From assembly GCA_018066285.1 (NCBI GenBank), contig JAGHRS010000002.1, positions 186,001 through 250,000 on the forward strand: 64,000 bases of DNA, in the 5' to 3' direction. Below the pieces are notes generated by a model. It made no database searches and was not told the DNA's origin. It saw only the letters and a program-made list of their open reading frames with translations. Source of the DNA: Candidatus Treponema caballi (GTDB lineage Bacteria > Spirochaetota > Spirochaetia > Treponematales > Treponemataceae). The translations under genes and the position numbers were made by a program. Shown one piece after another: positions 31,745 to 40,899 of this stretch (position 1 is the stretch's first letter; each line of letters begins with the position of its first letter).

Positions 31745-32537
31745 GATTTATACATTTCCAAAATCAATGAAGGACGTAAAGACCCACTACTGCGGTGGCT
31801 GCGGTCACGGAATTGTCCATAAGCTTGTTGCCCAGATCATTGATGAGCTCGGCATTCAGAAAGACGTGCTTCTTACAGCTCCTGTAGGATGCGCTGTTTT
31901 CGCTTACAACTACCTTGACGTAGACTCTGTAGAGGCTGCTCACGGACGTGCTCCTGCCGTTTCAACAGGTATGAAGCGCGTACATCCTGACAAGACAGTC
32001 ATCTGCTATCAGGGTGACGGTGACCTTCTTGCAATCGGTACTGCAGAGACAATTCATGCTGCAAACCGCGGTGAGAACATCACGGTAATCTTCATCAACA
32101 ATGCTATTTACGGTATGACCGGTGGTCAGATGGCTCCAACCTCTCTCGTAGGTCAGGTCACCAAGACAACCCCATACGGAAGAAAGGCAGAGGAAGTAGG
32201 ATATCCTATCCGTGCTGCCGAGCTTCTTAACACACTCGTTGAGCCAAAGTACATTGAGCGCTGCGCCGTTTACGACGTAAAGCACATCAACCAGACAAAG
32301 GCTGCCATCAAGAAGGCAATCCAGTACCAGAGGGAAGGAAAGGGCTACAGCTTCGTAGAAATTCTTTCAATGTGCCCGACAAACTGGGGTGTTGATCCAA
32401 CTGTTGCAGCTGACTGGGTACGCGATCAGATGGAACCATACTATCCGCTCGGTGTATTCCGCGACGTTCCTGCAGGAATCATTCCTGAAGCAGCAGCTCC
32501 AAAGGCTGGTGTCGTCGTAAACAAGGAGGCCAAATAA
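31737..32537 (+). CDS. vorA: 2-oxoacid:ferredoxin oxidoreductase, beta subunit (thiamine pyrophosphate)
   Basis: 266 residues. CGGCGHGIVHKL (about 19-30) and the thiamine-diphosphate motif GDGDLLAIGTAE, followed by NNAIYGMTGGQ (the metal-binding Asn), identify the TPP-binding subunit. It holds the catalytic cofactor with VorB. The start overlaps the vorB stop by 8 bp and its stop overlaps the gamma gene by one base (TAATG). The complex makes or uses isobutyryl-, isovaleryl- or 2-methylbutyryl-CoA if it is VOR. Confidence 0.87.
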   Translation: MSKIYTFPKSMKDVKTHYCGGCGHGIVHKLVAQIIDELGIQKDVLLTAPVGCAVFAYNYLDVDSVEAAHGRAPAVSTGMKRVHPDKTVICYQGDGDLLAIGTAETIHAANRGENITVIFINNAIYGMTGGQMAPTSLVGQVTKTTPYGRKAEEVGYPIRAAELLNTLVEPKYIERCAVYDVKHINQTKAAIKKAIQYQREGKGYSFVEILSMCPTNWGVDPTVAADWVRDQMEPYYPLGVFRDVPAGIIPEAAAPKAGVVVNKEAK

Positions 32538-33091
32538 TGACTACTGAAATCATTTTCGCAGGCTTCGGCGGCCAGGGTGTCATCCTTGCCGGAAAGATTC
32601 TTACCCTCGCTGGAATGAGCGAAGACAAGTACGTTTCACACATTCCGTCATACGGTGCTGAAATGCGCGGAGGAACAGCAAACTGCTCAGTCATCGTTTC
32701 TGATGATGAAGTTGCATCTCCTGTCATTGAGCATCCTGATGTTGTCGTTGCACTGAACCTGCCTTCAATGGTCAAGTTCGAGCCGATGCTGAAAGAGGGT
32801 GGTCTTCTTATCTACAACTCTTCACTCATCAACGAACTGCCAAAGCGCAAGGACATCAAGTACATTGCACTTCCGGCAAATGAAATGGCTGAAAAGACAA
32901 ACAATGCCCGCGGTGCCAACATGGTCGTCCTCGGCTGTCTCGCAAAGGTCATTCCAGGCCTGGTAAGCGGCGTAAAGCCATTCGAGTTCGCTCTCGATGA
33001 GGCAATTTCTGCACGCAACAAGAAGTTCAACCCGATCAACATTGCAACTATTGAAGCTGCATTTAACACAGACTACGAGATTGAGGGCTGA
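32537..33091 (+). CDS. 2-oxoacid:ferredoxin oxidoreductase, gamma subunit
   Basis: 184 residues. GFGGQGVILAGKIL at the N-terminus is the CoA-binding gamma-domain start, and SYGAEMRGGTANCSV is the second conserved segment. It is the last subunit gene of the operon and completes a heterotetrameric complex. A terminator follows at 33124-33154. Confidence 0.92.
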   Translation: MTTEIIFAGFGGQGVILAGKILTLAGMSEDKYVSHIPSYGAEMRGGTANCSVIVSDDEVASPVIEHPDVVVALNLPSMVKFEPMLKEGGLLIYNSSLINELPKRKDIKYIALPANEMAEKTNNARGANMVVLGCLAKVIPGLVSGVKPFEFALDEAISARNKKFNPINIATIEAAFNTDYEIEG

Positions 33092-33123
33092 TTTCATCCT
33101 TTGATTTCGTAAAAGAAAAGTGG

Positions 33124-33154
33124 GCTGTTTTCCAATTGGAAAACAGCTTTTTTT
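33124..33154 (+). terminator. Terminator of the VOR operon
   Basis: GCTGTTTTCC and GGAAAACAGC form a 10 bp stem around AATT, followed by seven Ts. Confidence 0.9.
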
Positions 33155-33308
33155 GTCTTTTGAACTGTGAAAACATTTTTTTTGCTTTTGTTAGCATAAA
33201 AATAAGGAAATTGAACGAAATTTCAGTACAAAACACTTTCGCTTTTTCTTTTTTTTTCCCTGGTGCTATACTTAAATTCACCGTTTGTATTTTAAGGAGA
33301 TTGATTCC

Positions 33309-35195
33309 GTGTCACAAGAAAATGTTACCATCCAGCCAAAAGGGATTCCTGTAAGGGCTAAAATCTACCTTTTTTTAACATATCTTTCCCCGTATGTGCT
33401 CTTTCGTCTGATGGCTGTAGGTTGTGGAGGTATGACAAATCAGGATGTAAGTCAGTTCTGTGCTAATCCGCTTCTGTATGTGTTCATTGTTATATCTGTG
33501 GCTCTGGGGTTCCTTTGTGAAATGCAGCTTGATGCCATGCTGAAAAAAACGGAGGGAACTGAAGAGAGCATTAAGAAGACAAACCGGGTTGTTAAAAAAA
33601 TAGAACTTTTCTCACTTATCATCCCTGCTGTTGTCAGTATCATCGGAACGGTGATTGTAGCCCTTATCAATCAGAATGCCGGGTTGCAGCTTTCAGCTTT
33701 TGAAGGACAACCTTACTACTATTATGCAATGGTTGTTGCCATAGGTTGTTTCGGATCTTTCTCAATGCTGTTCTATGTCCTTTTTACAACATCATTTGAA
33801 CAGTCTTTGACCTGGCTTCCTTTCAAGAAAGAGGATACGACAATGTCCTTTACCAGAAAAATCATGGTTGTCGTGTTTTTTGCCATGCTCAGTATCGTCA
33901 TGTTTATGGAAGCCATTTTCTATTCTCCGGCCAGTCGTGAACTTGCAGTACAGGTTCTGCTCATCAATGCGGTAATGCCAATTGCCTTAGTCGTAGCAGC
34001 TATCGGACTTATAAATATTTATCAGGTTATCAAGAACGTTAACAGATACATCAAAATGTCCATTGATCTGTCTGGTGAGCTGTCAGAAAAGAAATATAAC
34101 ACACCGGATATTCCAATCCTCATAAGAAATGAACTTGCGCTTTTTGCTAATTCTTTGAATGGTCTGAAACACAGTACCAGTGAGCTGCTTGGCAATTTCA
34201 AGGAATCTGTTGACAGTTCAACGAATTCAGCTGCACGACTGCAGAGGGAAATGGCAACTGCGTATGAAAATATCAACGCAATTAATGGCAATATTCAGAG
34301 TGTCAGTGACGAGATGAGCAACCAGTCTGCCGGTGTTGAAGAGGCGAGTGCGGCTATCAATCAGATTATTGGAAGGACTGAAGAACTCAACCAGAACATT
34401 GAAAAGCAGACAGAGGCTCTTAACCAGTCGTCTTCTGCTGTTGAGGAGATGGTTGCAAACATCCGCTCGGTGACTCAGATTCTTGAGCACAACGCCGAAG
34501 CTGTAGAAGAACTGGGAACTGCTTCTGATGAGGGACGAAACAGCGTCAACCTTGCAGTAAATACATCTCAGGAAATCCTTAAGCAGTCTGAGGCTGTTCT
34601 TGAAGCAAGCTCCATTATCCAGACAATTGCACGCCAGACAAACCTGCTTGCAATGAATGCAGCTATTGAGTCTGCCCATGCTGGAGAAGCCGGCCGCGGA
34701 TTTGCCGTTGTTGCTGATGAAATCAGAAAGCTTGCTGAACAGTCAAGTAATCAGGGAAAGAACATATCCACCAACCTTAAGGGGCTGTCAGGTGCTATCC
34801 AGCTTGTTGCAAATAATACCCGCGAGGTTCAGCAGAAGTTTGACAAGATTTATGAGCTTACCAAAACGGTTAAAGATCAGGAAGCGGTCGTCATGAACTC
34901 TATGTCTGAACAGGCTCAGGGAAATCAGCAGGTTCTTGATGCAATGCGGAACATCAACGATATTACAGCTTCTGTTTCTGATGGATCTGTTGAGATGCTT
35001 TCTGGTGGTAAACAGATTGTTGATGAAATGAATGCTCTTACTGATGTTACCCGCAAGATAACTGACCGCATGAATGAAATGGCAGGCAGCATCCAGAGTG
35101 TCTCGTCTGCAATGCGGAATGTTGCATCTGCTTCTGAGGACAATCAGGATCAGATTGATAACCTTGGCGTGCAGATTAATCAGTTTGAACTTTAA
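33309..35195 (+). CDS. Methyl-accepting chemotaxis protein with six membrane helices
   Basis: 628 residues from the GTG at 33309, which has AAGGAG nine bases upstream; the ORF-track TTG start lies before the RBS. Residues about 15-245 contain roughly six hydrophobic segments (for example [35 protein letters not shown] and [21 protein letters not shown]) with short loops and no periplasmic ligand domain. The cytoplasmic signalling domain follows, with the hairpin tip [30 protein letters not shown] typical of receptors. It should join CheA/CheW arrays and control CheA. Sensing through the membrane-embedded part is inferred. A possible extended -10 TGCTATACT is near 33268. Terminator structures at 35201-35286. 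Confidence 0.87.
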   Translation: MSQENVTIQPKGIPVRAKIYLFLTYLSPYVLFRLMAVGCGGMTNQDVSQFCANPLLYVFIVISVALGFLCEMQLDAMLKKTEGTEESIKKTNRVVKKIELFSLIIPAVVSIIGTVIVALINQNAGLQLSAFEGQPYYYYAMVVAIGCFGSFSMLFYVLFTTSFEQSLTWLPFKKEDTTMSFTRKIMVVVFFAMLSIVMFMEAIFYSPASRELAVQVLLINAVMPIALVVAAIGLINIYQVIKNVNRYIKMSIDLSGELSEKKYNTPDIPILIRNELALFANSLNGLKHSTSELLGNFKESVDSSTNSAARLQREMATAYENINAINGNIQSVSDEMSNQSAGVEEASAAINQIIGRTEELNQNIEKQTEALNQSSSAVEEMVANIRSVTQILEHNAEAVEELGTASDEGRNSVNLAVNTSQEILKQSEAVLEASSIIQTIARQTNLLAMNAAIESAHAGEAGRGFAVVADEIRKLAEQSSNQGKNISTNLKGLSGAIQLVANNTREVQQKFDKIYELTKTVKDQEAVVMNSMSEQAQGNQQVLDAMRNINDITASVSDGSVEMLSGGKQIVDEMNALTDVTRKITDRMNEMAGSIQSVSSAMRNVASASEDNQDQIDNLGVQINQFEL

Positions 35196-35200
35196 AAATA

Positions 35201-35286
35201 CTTCAGTATTGCATAAATACTGAAGATGTTGTATAAATAAAGGGCAGTATCGTGTGTCTATGCGGTATTGCCCTTTATTTTTTTTT
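35201..35286 (+). terminator. Two hairpins after the receptor gene, the second a terminator
   Basis: CTTCAGTATT pairs with AATACTGAAG at 35201-35225. A second stem, AAAGGGCA with TGCCCTTT at 35239-35276, is followed by a long T-run. Confidence 0.8.
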
Positions 35287-35320
35287 ACTGCTTTTTTACA
35301 GCATCGGTACGAGGGAATGT

Positions 35321-35902
35321 ATGTCAGAGAAAAACCGCATTGGAAAGAAAGTTAAGCTTATCCGTGAGAGCCGGAAGCTTTCAATCGAAGACGTTTCAGA
35401 GCGCACCAACCTTAGAGCCGAAGGAATTGCCAGCATTGAAAAAGGCGAACTTATTCCCGGTCTGACACCTCTTATCAAAATTGCGCGTGTTCTGGGCGTA
35501 CGACTGGGAACTTTCATGGATGACCAGGAAAATCTGGGACCCGTTTTCGTGAAGGGTTCAAACGAAAAGGACAAGAAGAGCGTAACACGCTTCTCAGACC
35601 GCAGCAATGCAGTTTCATCAGACCTTGATTTCTATTCGCTTGCCCAGAATAAAGCGGATCGCCACATGGATCCGTTTGTCATTGATATTTTCCCGCCTTC
35701 AGGAGAGGACGTAAAGCTTTCTTCCCATGAAGGAGAGGAGTTCATCTACGTTCTTTCCGGCAACGTCGAGATTCTTTACGGAAAGGACATATACACGATG
35801 CAGGCTGGTGACAGCATTTACTACGATTCAATCGTTGCTCACCACGTCCATTCTGCAGGCGGGCCTGCAAAAATCCTCGCTGTTGTCTACACACCGGTTT
35901 GA
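35321..35902 (+). CDS. XRE-family regulator with C-terminal cupin domain (copy 3)
   Basis: 193 residues from the ATG at 35321 (GAGGG upstream); the longer ORF-track start runs through the preceding terminator. The helix-turn-helix is at about 8-65 (KKVKLIRESRKLSIEDVSERTN), and the cupin at about 115-193 with HEGEEFIYVLSGNVEI and GDSIYYDSIVAHHV. It is more diverged from copies 1 and 2 than they are from each other. It lies 15 bp before an acyl-CoA ligase gene, repeating the regulator/synthetase arrangement seen at 6660-11372. Control of that ligase is inferred. Confidence 0.87.
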   Translation: MSEKNRIGKKVKLIRESRKLSIEDVSERTNLRAEGIASIEKGELIPGLTPLIKIARVLGVRLGTFMDDQENLGPVFVKGSNEKDKKSVTRFSDRSNAVSSDLDFYSLAQNKADRHMDPFVIDIFPPSGEDVKLSSHEGEEFIYVLSGNVEILYGKDIYTMQAGDSIYYDSIVAHHVHSAGGPAKILAVVYTPV

Positions 35903-35917
35903 TGAGGCTTTTTGAAT

Positions 35918-37570
35918 ATGGCACTGAAGTTTGATATTTCGCTCAACCAGCTTTTAAGACAGAAGACGCAGGAAAACCCTGAACATGAGTTTATGGTCTA
36001 TTCAGACCGTGACCTCCGCTTTACGTACGCCCAGTTTGACAAGCGTGTCGATGACCTTGCGTGCGGTCTGTATTCCATCGGCGTCCGTAAGGGAGACCAT
36101 CTGGGTATCTGGGCTACAAACGTACCTGACTGGCTTACGTACATGTTTGCCTGTGCACGTCTTGGCGCGGTCGCCGTAACGGTCAACACAAGCTACAAAC
36201 TTCACGAACTTGAATATCTGATGAAGCAGTCTGATCTTTCAGTCCTCTGTCTTACAGATGGCGTGAAGGATTCAAACTATGTTTCCATGATAAAGGAACT
36301 TGTTCCAGAACTCGACACGTACGAGCGCGGCTGCCTTAAGTCAGAGAAGTTCCCGTGCCTTAAAAACGTCGTGTTCATGGGCCCTGAAAAGTTCCGGGGG
36401 CTTTATTCAACGCCGGAACTGCTCCTTTTGGGACAGCACGTCGACATCAGCATCATTCATGAGATTGAAAGCAAGGTTACGGCGGATGACGTCGTTAACA
36501 TGCAGTATACTTCAGGCACCACAGGATTCCCTAAAGGCGTCATGCTCACCAGCCGCAACATCATGAACAACGGCTGGTCTATCGGCGAGTGCATGCGCTA
36601 CACGAAGGACGAGCGCGTCTGTCTTCCTGTCCCGCTGTTCCACTGCTTCGGCATTGTACTCGGCGTCATGGCTGTCCTGTCACACGGCGCAACGCACGTC
36701 CTGCTTGAAAGCTTTGATCCGCTCATCGCACTCGCATCAATCCAGAAGGAAAAGTGTACCGCCATTTACGGTGTTCCGACCATGTACATTGCAGAGTTGA
36801 ACCATCCTATGTTCAGCATGTTTGATTTAAGCTCACTGCGCACCGGAATCATGGCTGGCGCGGGTGTTCCTGTCGAACTGATGAAGACGGTCATGGACAA
36901 AATGTACATGAAGGAAATTACCTCAGTTTACGGCCTTACAGAGACTAGCCCGGGCATGACGCAGAGCCGCTGGAACGACGATGTGCGTGTCCGTGCGGAA
37001 ACTGTCGGACATGAGCTTCCTGACATTGAAGTAAAGGTCCTGAACCCTGAGACTAACGAAGAATGCGCTGTCGGCGAGCAGGGCGAAATGTGCTGCCGCG
37101 GATACAACATAATGAAGGGCTACTACAAGATGCCCGAAGCAACTGCAGAAATCATCGACTCAAACGGCTTCCTGCATTCAGGCGACCTGGGCGTCAAGGA
37201 CCCTGACGGTAACTACCGCATTACAGGCCGCATAAAGGATATGATCATCCGCGGCGGTGAGAACATCTATCCGCGTGAAATTGAGGAGTTCCTTGCCCAG
37301 ATGCCACAGATCCGCGACGTTCAGGTTGCTGCCGTAAAGGACAAAAAGTACGGCGAGATTACCGGCGCGTTCATCATCCTGCACGAGGGGCAGACACTGA
37401 CTGACCAGGATGTCATTGAGTTCTGCCGTGGAAAGATTTCAAAGTACAAGTGGCCTCAGCTCATCATGTTCATGGATGAGTTCCCGATGACCGGAAGCGG
37501 CAAGATCCAGAAGTTCAAGCTCACTGAAATCGGCACCAAGTACCGCAAAGAAGTTTTAGGAATTGAGTAA
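35918..37570 (+). CDS. Long/medium-chain acyl-CoA ligase family protein
   Basis: 550 residues from the ATG at 35918 (the ORF-track TTG lies two codons earlier). ANL motifs: [13 protein letters not shown] (P-loop), [13 protein letters not shown] (A5), [15 protein letters not shown] (A7), [22 protein letters not shown] (A8) and [10 protein letters not shown] with the catalytic Lys. This pattern is closer to fatty-acyl-CoA ligases of the FadD/ACSF2 type than to the two synthetases at 7.3-11.4 kb, which have CSGYRIG. It activates a carboxylic acid with ATP and CoA. Preceded by its own XRE-cupin gene, followed by two hairpins and the convergent MATE gene. Confidence 0.88.
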   Translation: MALKFDISLNQLLRQKTQENPEHEFMVYSDRDLRFTYAQFDKRVDDLACGLYSIGVRKGDHLGIWATNVPDWLTYMFACARLGAVAVTVNTSYKLHELEYLMKQSDLSVLCLTDGVKDSNYVSMIKELVPELDTYERGCLKSEKFPCLKNVVFMGPEKFRGLYSTPELLLLGQHVDISIIHEIESKVTADDVVNMQYTSGTTGFPKGVMLTSRNIMNNGWSIGECMRYTKDERVCLPVPLFHCFGIVLGVMAVLSHGATHVLLESFDPLIALASIQKEKCTAIYGVPTMYIAELNHPMFSMFDLSSLRTGIMAGAGVPVELMKTVMDKMYMKEITSVYGLTETSPGMTQSRWNDDVRVRAETVGHELPDIEVKVLNPETNEECAVGEQGEMCCRGYNIMKGYYKMPEATAEIIDSNGFLHSGDLGVKDPDGNYRITGRIKDMIIRGGENIYPREIEEFLAQMPQIRDVQVAAVKDKKYGEITGAFIILHEGQTLTDQDVIEFCRGKISKYKWPQLIMFMDEFPMTGSGKIQKFKLTEIGTKYRKEVLGIE

Positions 37571-37571
37571 C

Positions 37572-37636
37572 GACGAAGTACTGCGTCCTTCGTCTGACAG
37601 AGTGGAAACAACGCTTCTCATTGTTCCCGTTCTGTC
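37572..37636. terminator. Pair of hairpins between convergent ligase and MATE genes
   Basis: GACGAAG pairs with CTTCGTC at 37572-37594. A longer imperfect hairpin, GACAGAGTGGAAACA with TGTTCCCGTTCTGTC, ends at 37636. No long T-run follows, so termination may be weak or factor-assisted. Confidence 0.45.
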
Positions 37637-37641
37637 GGGAT

Positions 37642-39048
37642 TTAGTTGCTTTCTTTAGGTAATCTTTTAAAGAACCAGATCACATAAGGGATGGCTGTAG
37701 TGGCGCTGAAGACGTCTGCCATGGCCTGCGTACTCACTATGCCCATGTGGCCGAATAATGCCGGCAGTACAAGAATGAGCGGAATAAAGTAGACTCCCTG
37801 CCTGTTGCATGCAAGGAACGTTGCCTGAACAGATTTTCCCGTAGACTGCATGAGCATGTTCGTTCCCACAATGAACGCGTGAAGGGGCAGGGCGATTGCC
37901 TGAAAGCGGAGTGCGAGCGTTCCGATTTTTATGACTTCTGGGTCGTTGCGGAAGAACGTGATGATCCAGGGGGCAAACGGGACGAGAACGAGTGCCGAAA
38001 TACCCATGATTGTCGCACCAATCTTCACGGTGAACCAGTATGCCTGCCGTACGCGCGTGTATTTCTTAGCTCCGTAGTTGTAGCCAGAAACAGGCGTGAA
38101 TCCCTGACCAATACCAATCATGACAGAAGCTACAAGCATGACGATTCTGTTCGTTATGGACATGCCTGCAATCGCTGCATCGCCGAACGCGCCGGCGGCT
38201 CTGTTTAAAAGTACGCTTGCGACCGTTGAAAGGCCCTGTCTGCAAAGTGAAGGAAGTCCGAGTGCGAGAATGCCGCCGAGACCGCCGACGGGACCCGTAC
38301 CCGCGGGATGGCGGTCCTTAAGCTGCCATGGCAGGTGCAGACGCACTATGTTTTTTTTCATGAGGAAGAAGCTTATGAAAATGCTGAAGCTGACCGCCTG
38401 GCTTATGAGCGTGGCAATGGCAGCACCGGCGGTACCAAGCTTGAAGGCGAATATGAAAACCGGGTCCAGAATCATGTTCAGGACACCGCCTGTGGTGAGT
38501 GCGACCATGCTGAACGCGGCGTGGCCTTCTGAGCGCAGTGTGTTGTTCATGACGAAACTTGCACACATGAGCGGGGCGCCTAAGAAGATGTAGTTGCCAT
38601 AATCTACAGCGTACGGCATGATTGTCTCAGAAGCGCCCAAAAGACGCATGAGCGGCTCCGTGCAGGTAAGACCGACGACGGCGATAAGACTGCCGCATAT
38701 AAAGGCTGAGATGAACGCTGTTGAAAGCAGCCGCTCAGCAGCCGCGTTGTTCTTTTCGCCAAGTCTGCGTGAAATAAGGCTGCCGGCGCCCATTCCCAGG
38801 GTAAAGCCGCACGCCTGGATAATCGCCATGATGCTGAAAACGATGCCGACTGCGGCACTTGCGCTGGTACCGAGCTGAGACACGAAAAAGGTATCTGCCA
38901 TGTTGTAGATGGACGAAATCAGCATGCTGATGACGGTGGGAACTGCAAGGGATGGAATAAGCTTTGATACAGGTTGTGTTGTCATCCGGGTAAACTGTTC
39001 TTCAGGTGTCATTGCCGCGGACTGCTTTACTAAATTCTTTAAAAACAT
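37642..39048 (-). CDS. MATE-family multidrug/cation antiporter
   Basis: 468 residues with about 12 hydrophobic segments. The N-terminal half has PSLAVPTVISMLISSIYNMADTFFVSQLG, typical of the NorM/DinF-type MATE family, and the second half repeats the fold (LALGLPSLCRQGLSTVASVLLNRAAGAFGD). MATE proteins export cationic drugs or metabolites using Na+ or H+ gradients across the inner membrane. It is transcribed alone, divergent from the Na/Pi cotransporter. Substrate unknown. Confidence 0.92.
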   Translation of the reverse strand: MFLKNLVKQSAAMTPEEQFTRMTTQPVSKLIPSLAVPTVISMLISSIYNMADTFFVSQLGTSASAAVGIVFSIMAIIQACGFTLGMGAGSLISRRLGEKNNAAAERLLSTAFISAFICGSLIAVVGLTCTEPLMRLLGASETIMPYAVDYGNYIFLGAPLMCASFVMNNTLRSEGHAAFSMVALTTGGVLNMILDPVFIFAFKLGTAGAAIATLISQAVSFSIFISFFLMKKNIVRLHLPWQLKDRHPAGTGPVGGLGGILALGLPSLCRQGLSTVASVLLNRAAGAFGDAAIAGMSITNRIVMLVASVMIGIGQGFTPVSGYNYGAKKYTRVRQAYWFTVKIGATIMGISALVLVPFAPWIITFFRNDPEVIKIGTLALRFQAIALPLHAFIVGTNMLMQSTGKSVQATFLACNRQGVYFIPLILVLPALFGHMGIVSTQAMADVFSATTAIPYVIWFFKRLPKESN

Positions 39049-39105
39049 AATAAAATCACTGTGGACAGTATATAACTTTCTCCTTTTTTATGATACCTTT
39101 TGATT

Positions 39106-40752
39106 ATGACTGTAATAGTATTTCTTTTGAAGTTTGTAGGCAGCCTTGGCTTTTTGATGTATGGCATGAAGCTCATGTCAGATGGTGTTCAGAAAAGTGC
39201 AGGCGAACGACTTCAAAGAACGCTGAGTGCCCTTACCGGTAACCGCCTCATGGGTCTTTTTACCGGTCTATTGATTACTATGATCATTCAGTCATCCGGT
39301 GCTACGACCGTCATGGTTGTTACTTTCGTCAATGCGGGCCTTATGACACTGCGTCAGTCAGCAGGCGTCATCTTCGGTGCAAACATCGGTACTACAATTA
39401 CAGCCTGGATTGTCTCCCTTTTCGGATTCAACTTCAACATTTCAGACTTTGCCATGCCTGTTTTCGGCATCGGTTTTTTTCTGACACTCCTTAAAAAGAA
39501 CGGCTACCGGAACTGGGGCGAGGCCCTTATGGGTTTCGGTCTGCTGTTCATTGGCCTTTCAAACCTGTCAGATGCACTTTCAGTTGAGCCTGAACGCCTT
39601 GGCTGGCTGCTTCCCGTTCAGAACTACGGTTTCATTTCCATCCTCACAGGCTTTTTCATCGGTATTGTGATTACTGCACTGCTTCATTCTTCCAGTGCGT
39701 TCAGTGCCATCGTCATCACCATGGCGTACAACGGCCTCTTGAGCTGGGAATTCTCTGCAGCGCTCACTCTTGGAAGCAACATAGGCTCTACGATAGACGC
39801 CGTTCTTGCCGCTGTGGGAACAAGTGCTGATGCAAAGCGGTCTGCGCTCATCCACGTGCTGTTCAATGTTGTCGGTACGGCACTGGCTCTTGTCTTCTTC
39901 AGACCATTCCTGGCACTTGTTGACTTCGTGACACCTGCAAGCGCAAACATCGCCATCCGCATTTCAATGCTGCATACCGTGTTTAAGACGCTGTCGACCA
40001 TTCTCTTCCTGCCGTTCGCGAATCAGCTCGCATCCTTTACAGAAAGAATCATTCCCGAGAAGAAAGACGAGTCCGGCGTATTCGTTCTTGAATTCCCTGA
40101 AAATGCAGATAAAGTCAAGGAAAACGCGACTGCATTCATTATCCGTGCGGAAAAGGCTGTTGCCGATATGGCAGACAACGTCGTGCTTCTGTACGGCACG
40201 GTCATTCAAGGATTTGACGGGGAACAGCAGAAGTTCATGGAACGTAATGTTCCTGCCGCTGAACAGATGGAAGCTTATATTGACCAGATGCATGAGGAAA
40301 TCACCCATTATCTGGTAAAGTGTGAAACGCTGCCTGTTACCCAGAAGCAGATGACGCACATCTCTCATCTCATCCAGACGGTTGATGAATACGAAAGCCT
40401 TGCTGACAACTGTTTCAGCGTTGCCAAGCTCATTGAGCGGCGCATCACTAAGGGAATGGTGTTCGATTCAGATGATGTAGAGCGCTTTGAGCCTTATGTT
40501 GAACTTGCAAGTCAGTTTGTTGATTTCATCCACCTTAATACGAACAAGGCTTTTGATAATGAAATGTTCGGTATGGCAAACTCTTACGAGGAACAGATTG
40601 ATGCCATGAAGAAGAACCTGAAGAAAGTCGGCCGTAAGCGCATTGAAAAAGGCGGAGACGTCAAGACAGAACTTCTGTACATCGACCTGGTCCGTCAGAT
40701 TGAAAAGATTGGTGACAACTGTTTCGCCATTGCTGAATCAGCACATAACTGA
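39106..40752 (+). CDS. Na/Pi-cotransporter family protein with PhoU-like C-terminus
   Basis: 548 residues from the ATG at 39106. The first ~310 residues carry the duplicated NptA repeats with characteristic QSSGATTVMVVTFVNAG and LLHSSSAFSAIVITMAY segments, and GANIGTTITAW and GSNIGSTIDAV. About residues 340-548 are helical and PhoU-like (EKIGDNCFAIAESAHN at the end). The NptA family couples phosphate uptake to Na+. In several bacteria such proteins also affect antibiotic tolerance, which cannot be judged here. No Shine-Dalgarno is evident in front of the ATG. Divergent from the MATE gene with 57 bp between. Confidence 0.92.
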   Translation: MTVIVFLLKFVGSLGFLMYGMKLMSDGVQKSAGERLQRTLSALTGNRLMGLFTGLLITMIIQSSGATTVMVVTFVNAGLMTLRQSAGVIFGANIGTTITAWIVSLFGFNFNISDFAMPVFGIGFFLTLLKKNGYRNWGEALMGFGLLFIGLSNLSDALSVEPERLGWLLPVQNYGFISILTGFFIGIVITALLHSSSAFSAIVITMAYNGLLSWEFSAALTLGSNIGSTIDAVLAAVGTSADAKRSALIHVLFNVVGTALALVFFRPFLALVDFVTPASANIAIRISMLHTVFKTLSTILFLPFANQLASFTERIIPEKKDESGVFVLEFPENADKVKENATAFIIRAEKAVADMADNVVLLYGTVIQGFDGEQQKFMERNVPAAEQMEAYIDQMHEEITHYLVKCETLPVTQKQMTHISHLIQTVDEYESLADNCFSVAKLIERRITKGMVFDSDDVERFEPYVELASQFVDFIHLNTNKAFDNEMFGMANSYEEQIDAMKKNLKKVGRKRIEKGGDVKTELLYIDLVRQIEKIGDNCFAIAESAHN

Positions 40753-40812
40753 TTTCTTTATCCGTATAAACTTATTCTTTTCATTTCTCATTTACATTTT
40801 TACAAACTGTAT

Positions 40813-40840
40813 TTGACATCTTGAACTGACGGTTTATACT
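40813..40840 (+). promoter_or_regulatory. Promoter for the second chemoreceptor gene
   Basis: TTGACA and TATACT with a 16-base spacer, about 60 bases before the ATG, which has AAGGAG upstream. It is a sigma-70 type promoter and not a FliA type. Confidence 0.75.
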
Positions 40841-40899
40841 TAATTAAGAGAGTTTCTGTTTTATACAGTTTTCCCTGTTAAGGAGATTAGAAGAACACC

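Noticed and set aside
40813-40840. FliA (sigma-28) promoter before the chemoreceptor gene
   Set aside because: The sequence fits TTGACA/TATACT, and no TAAA with a GCCGATAA-type -10 is present.
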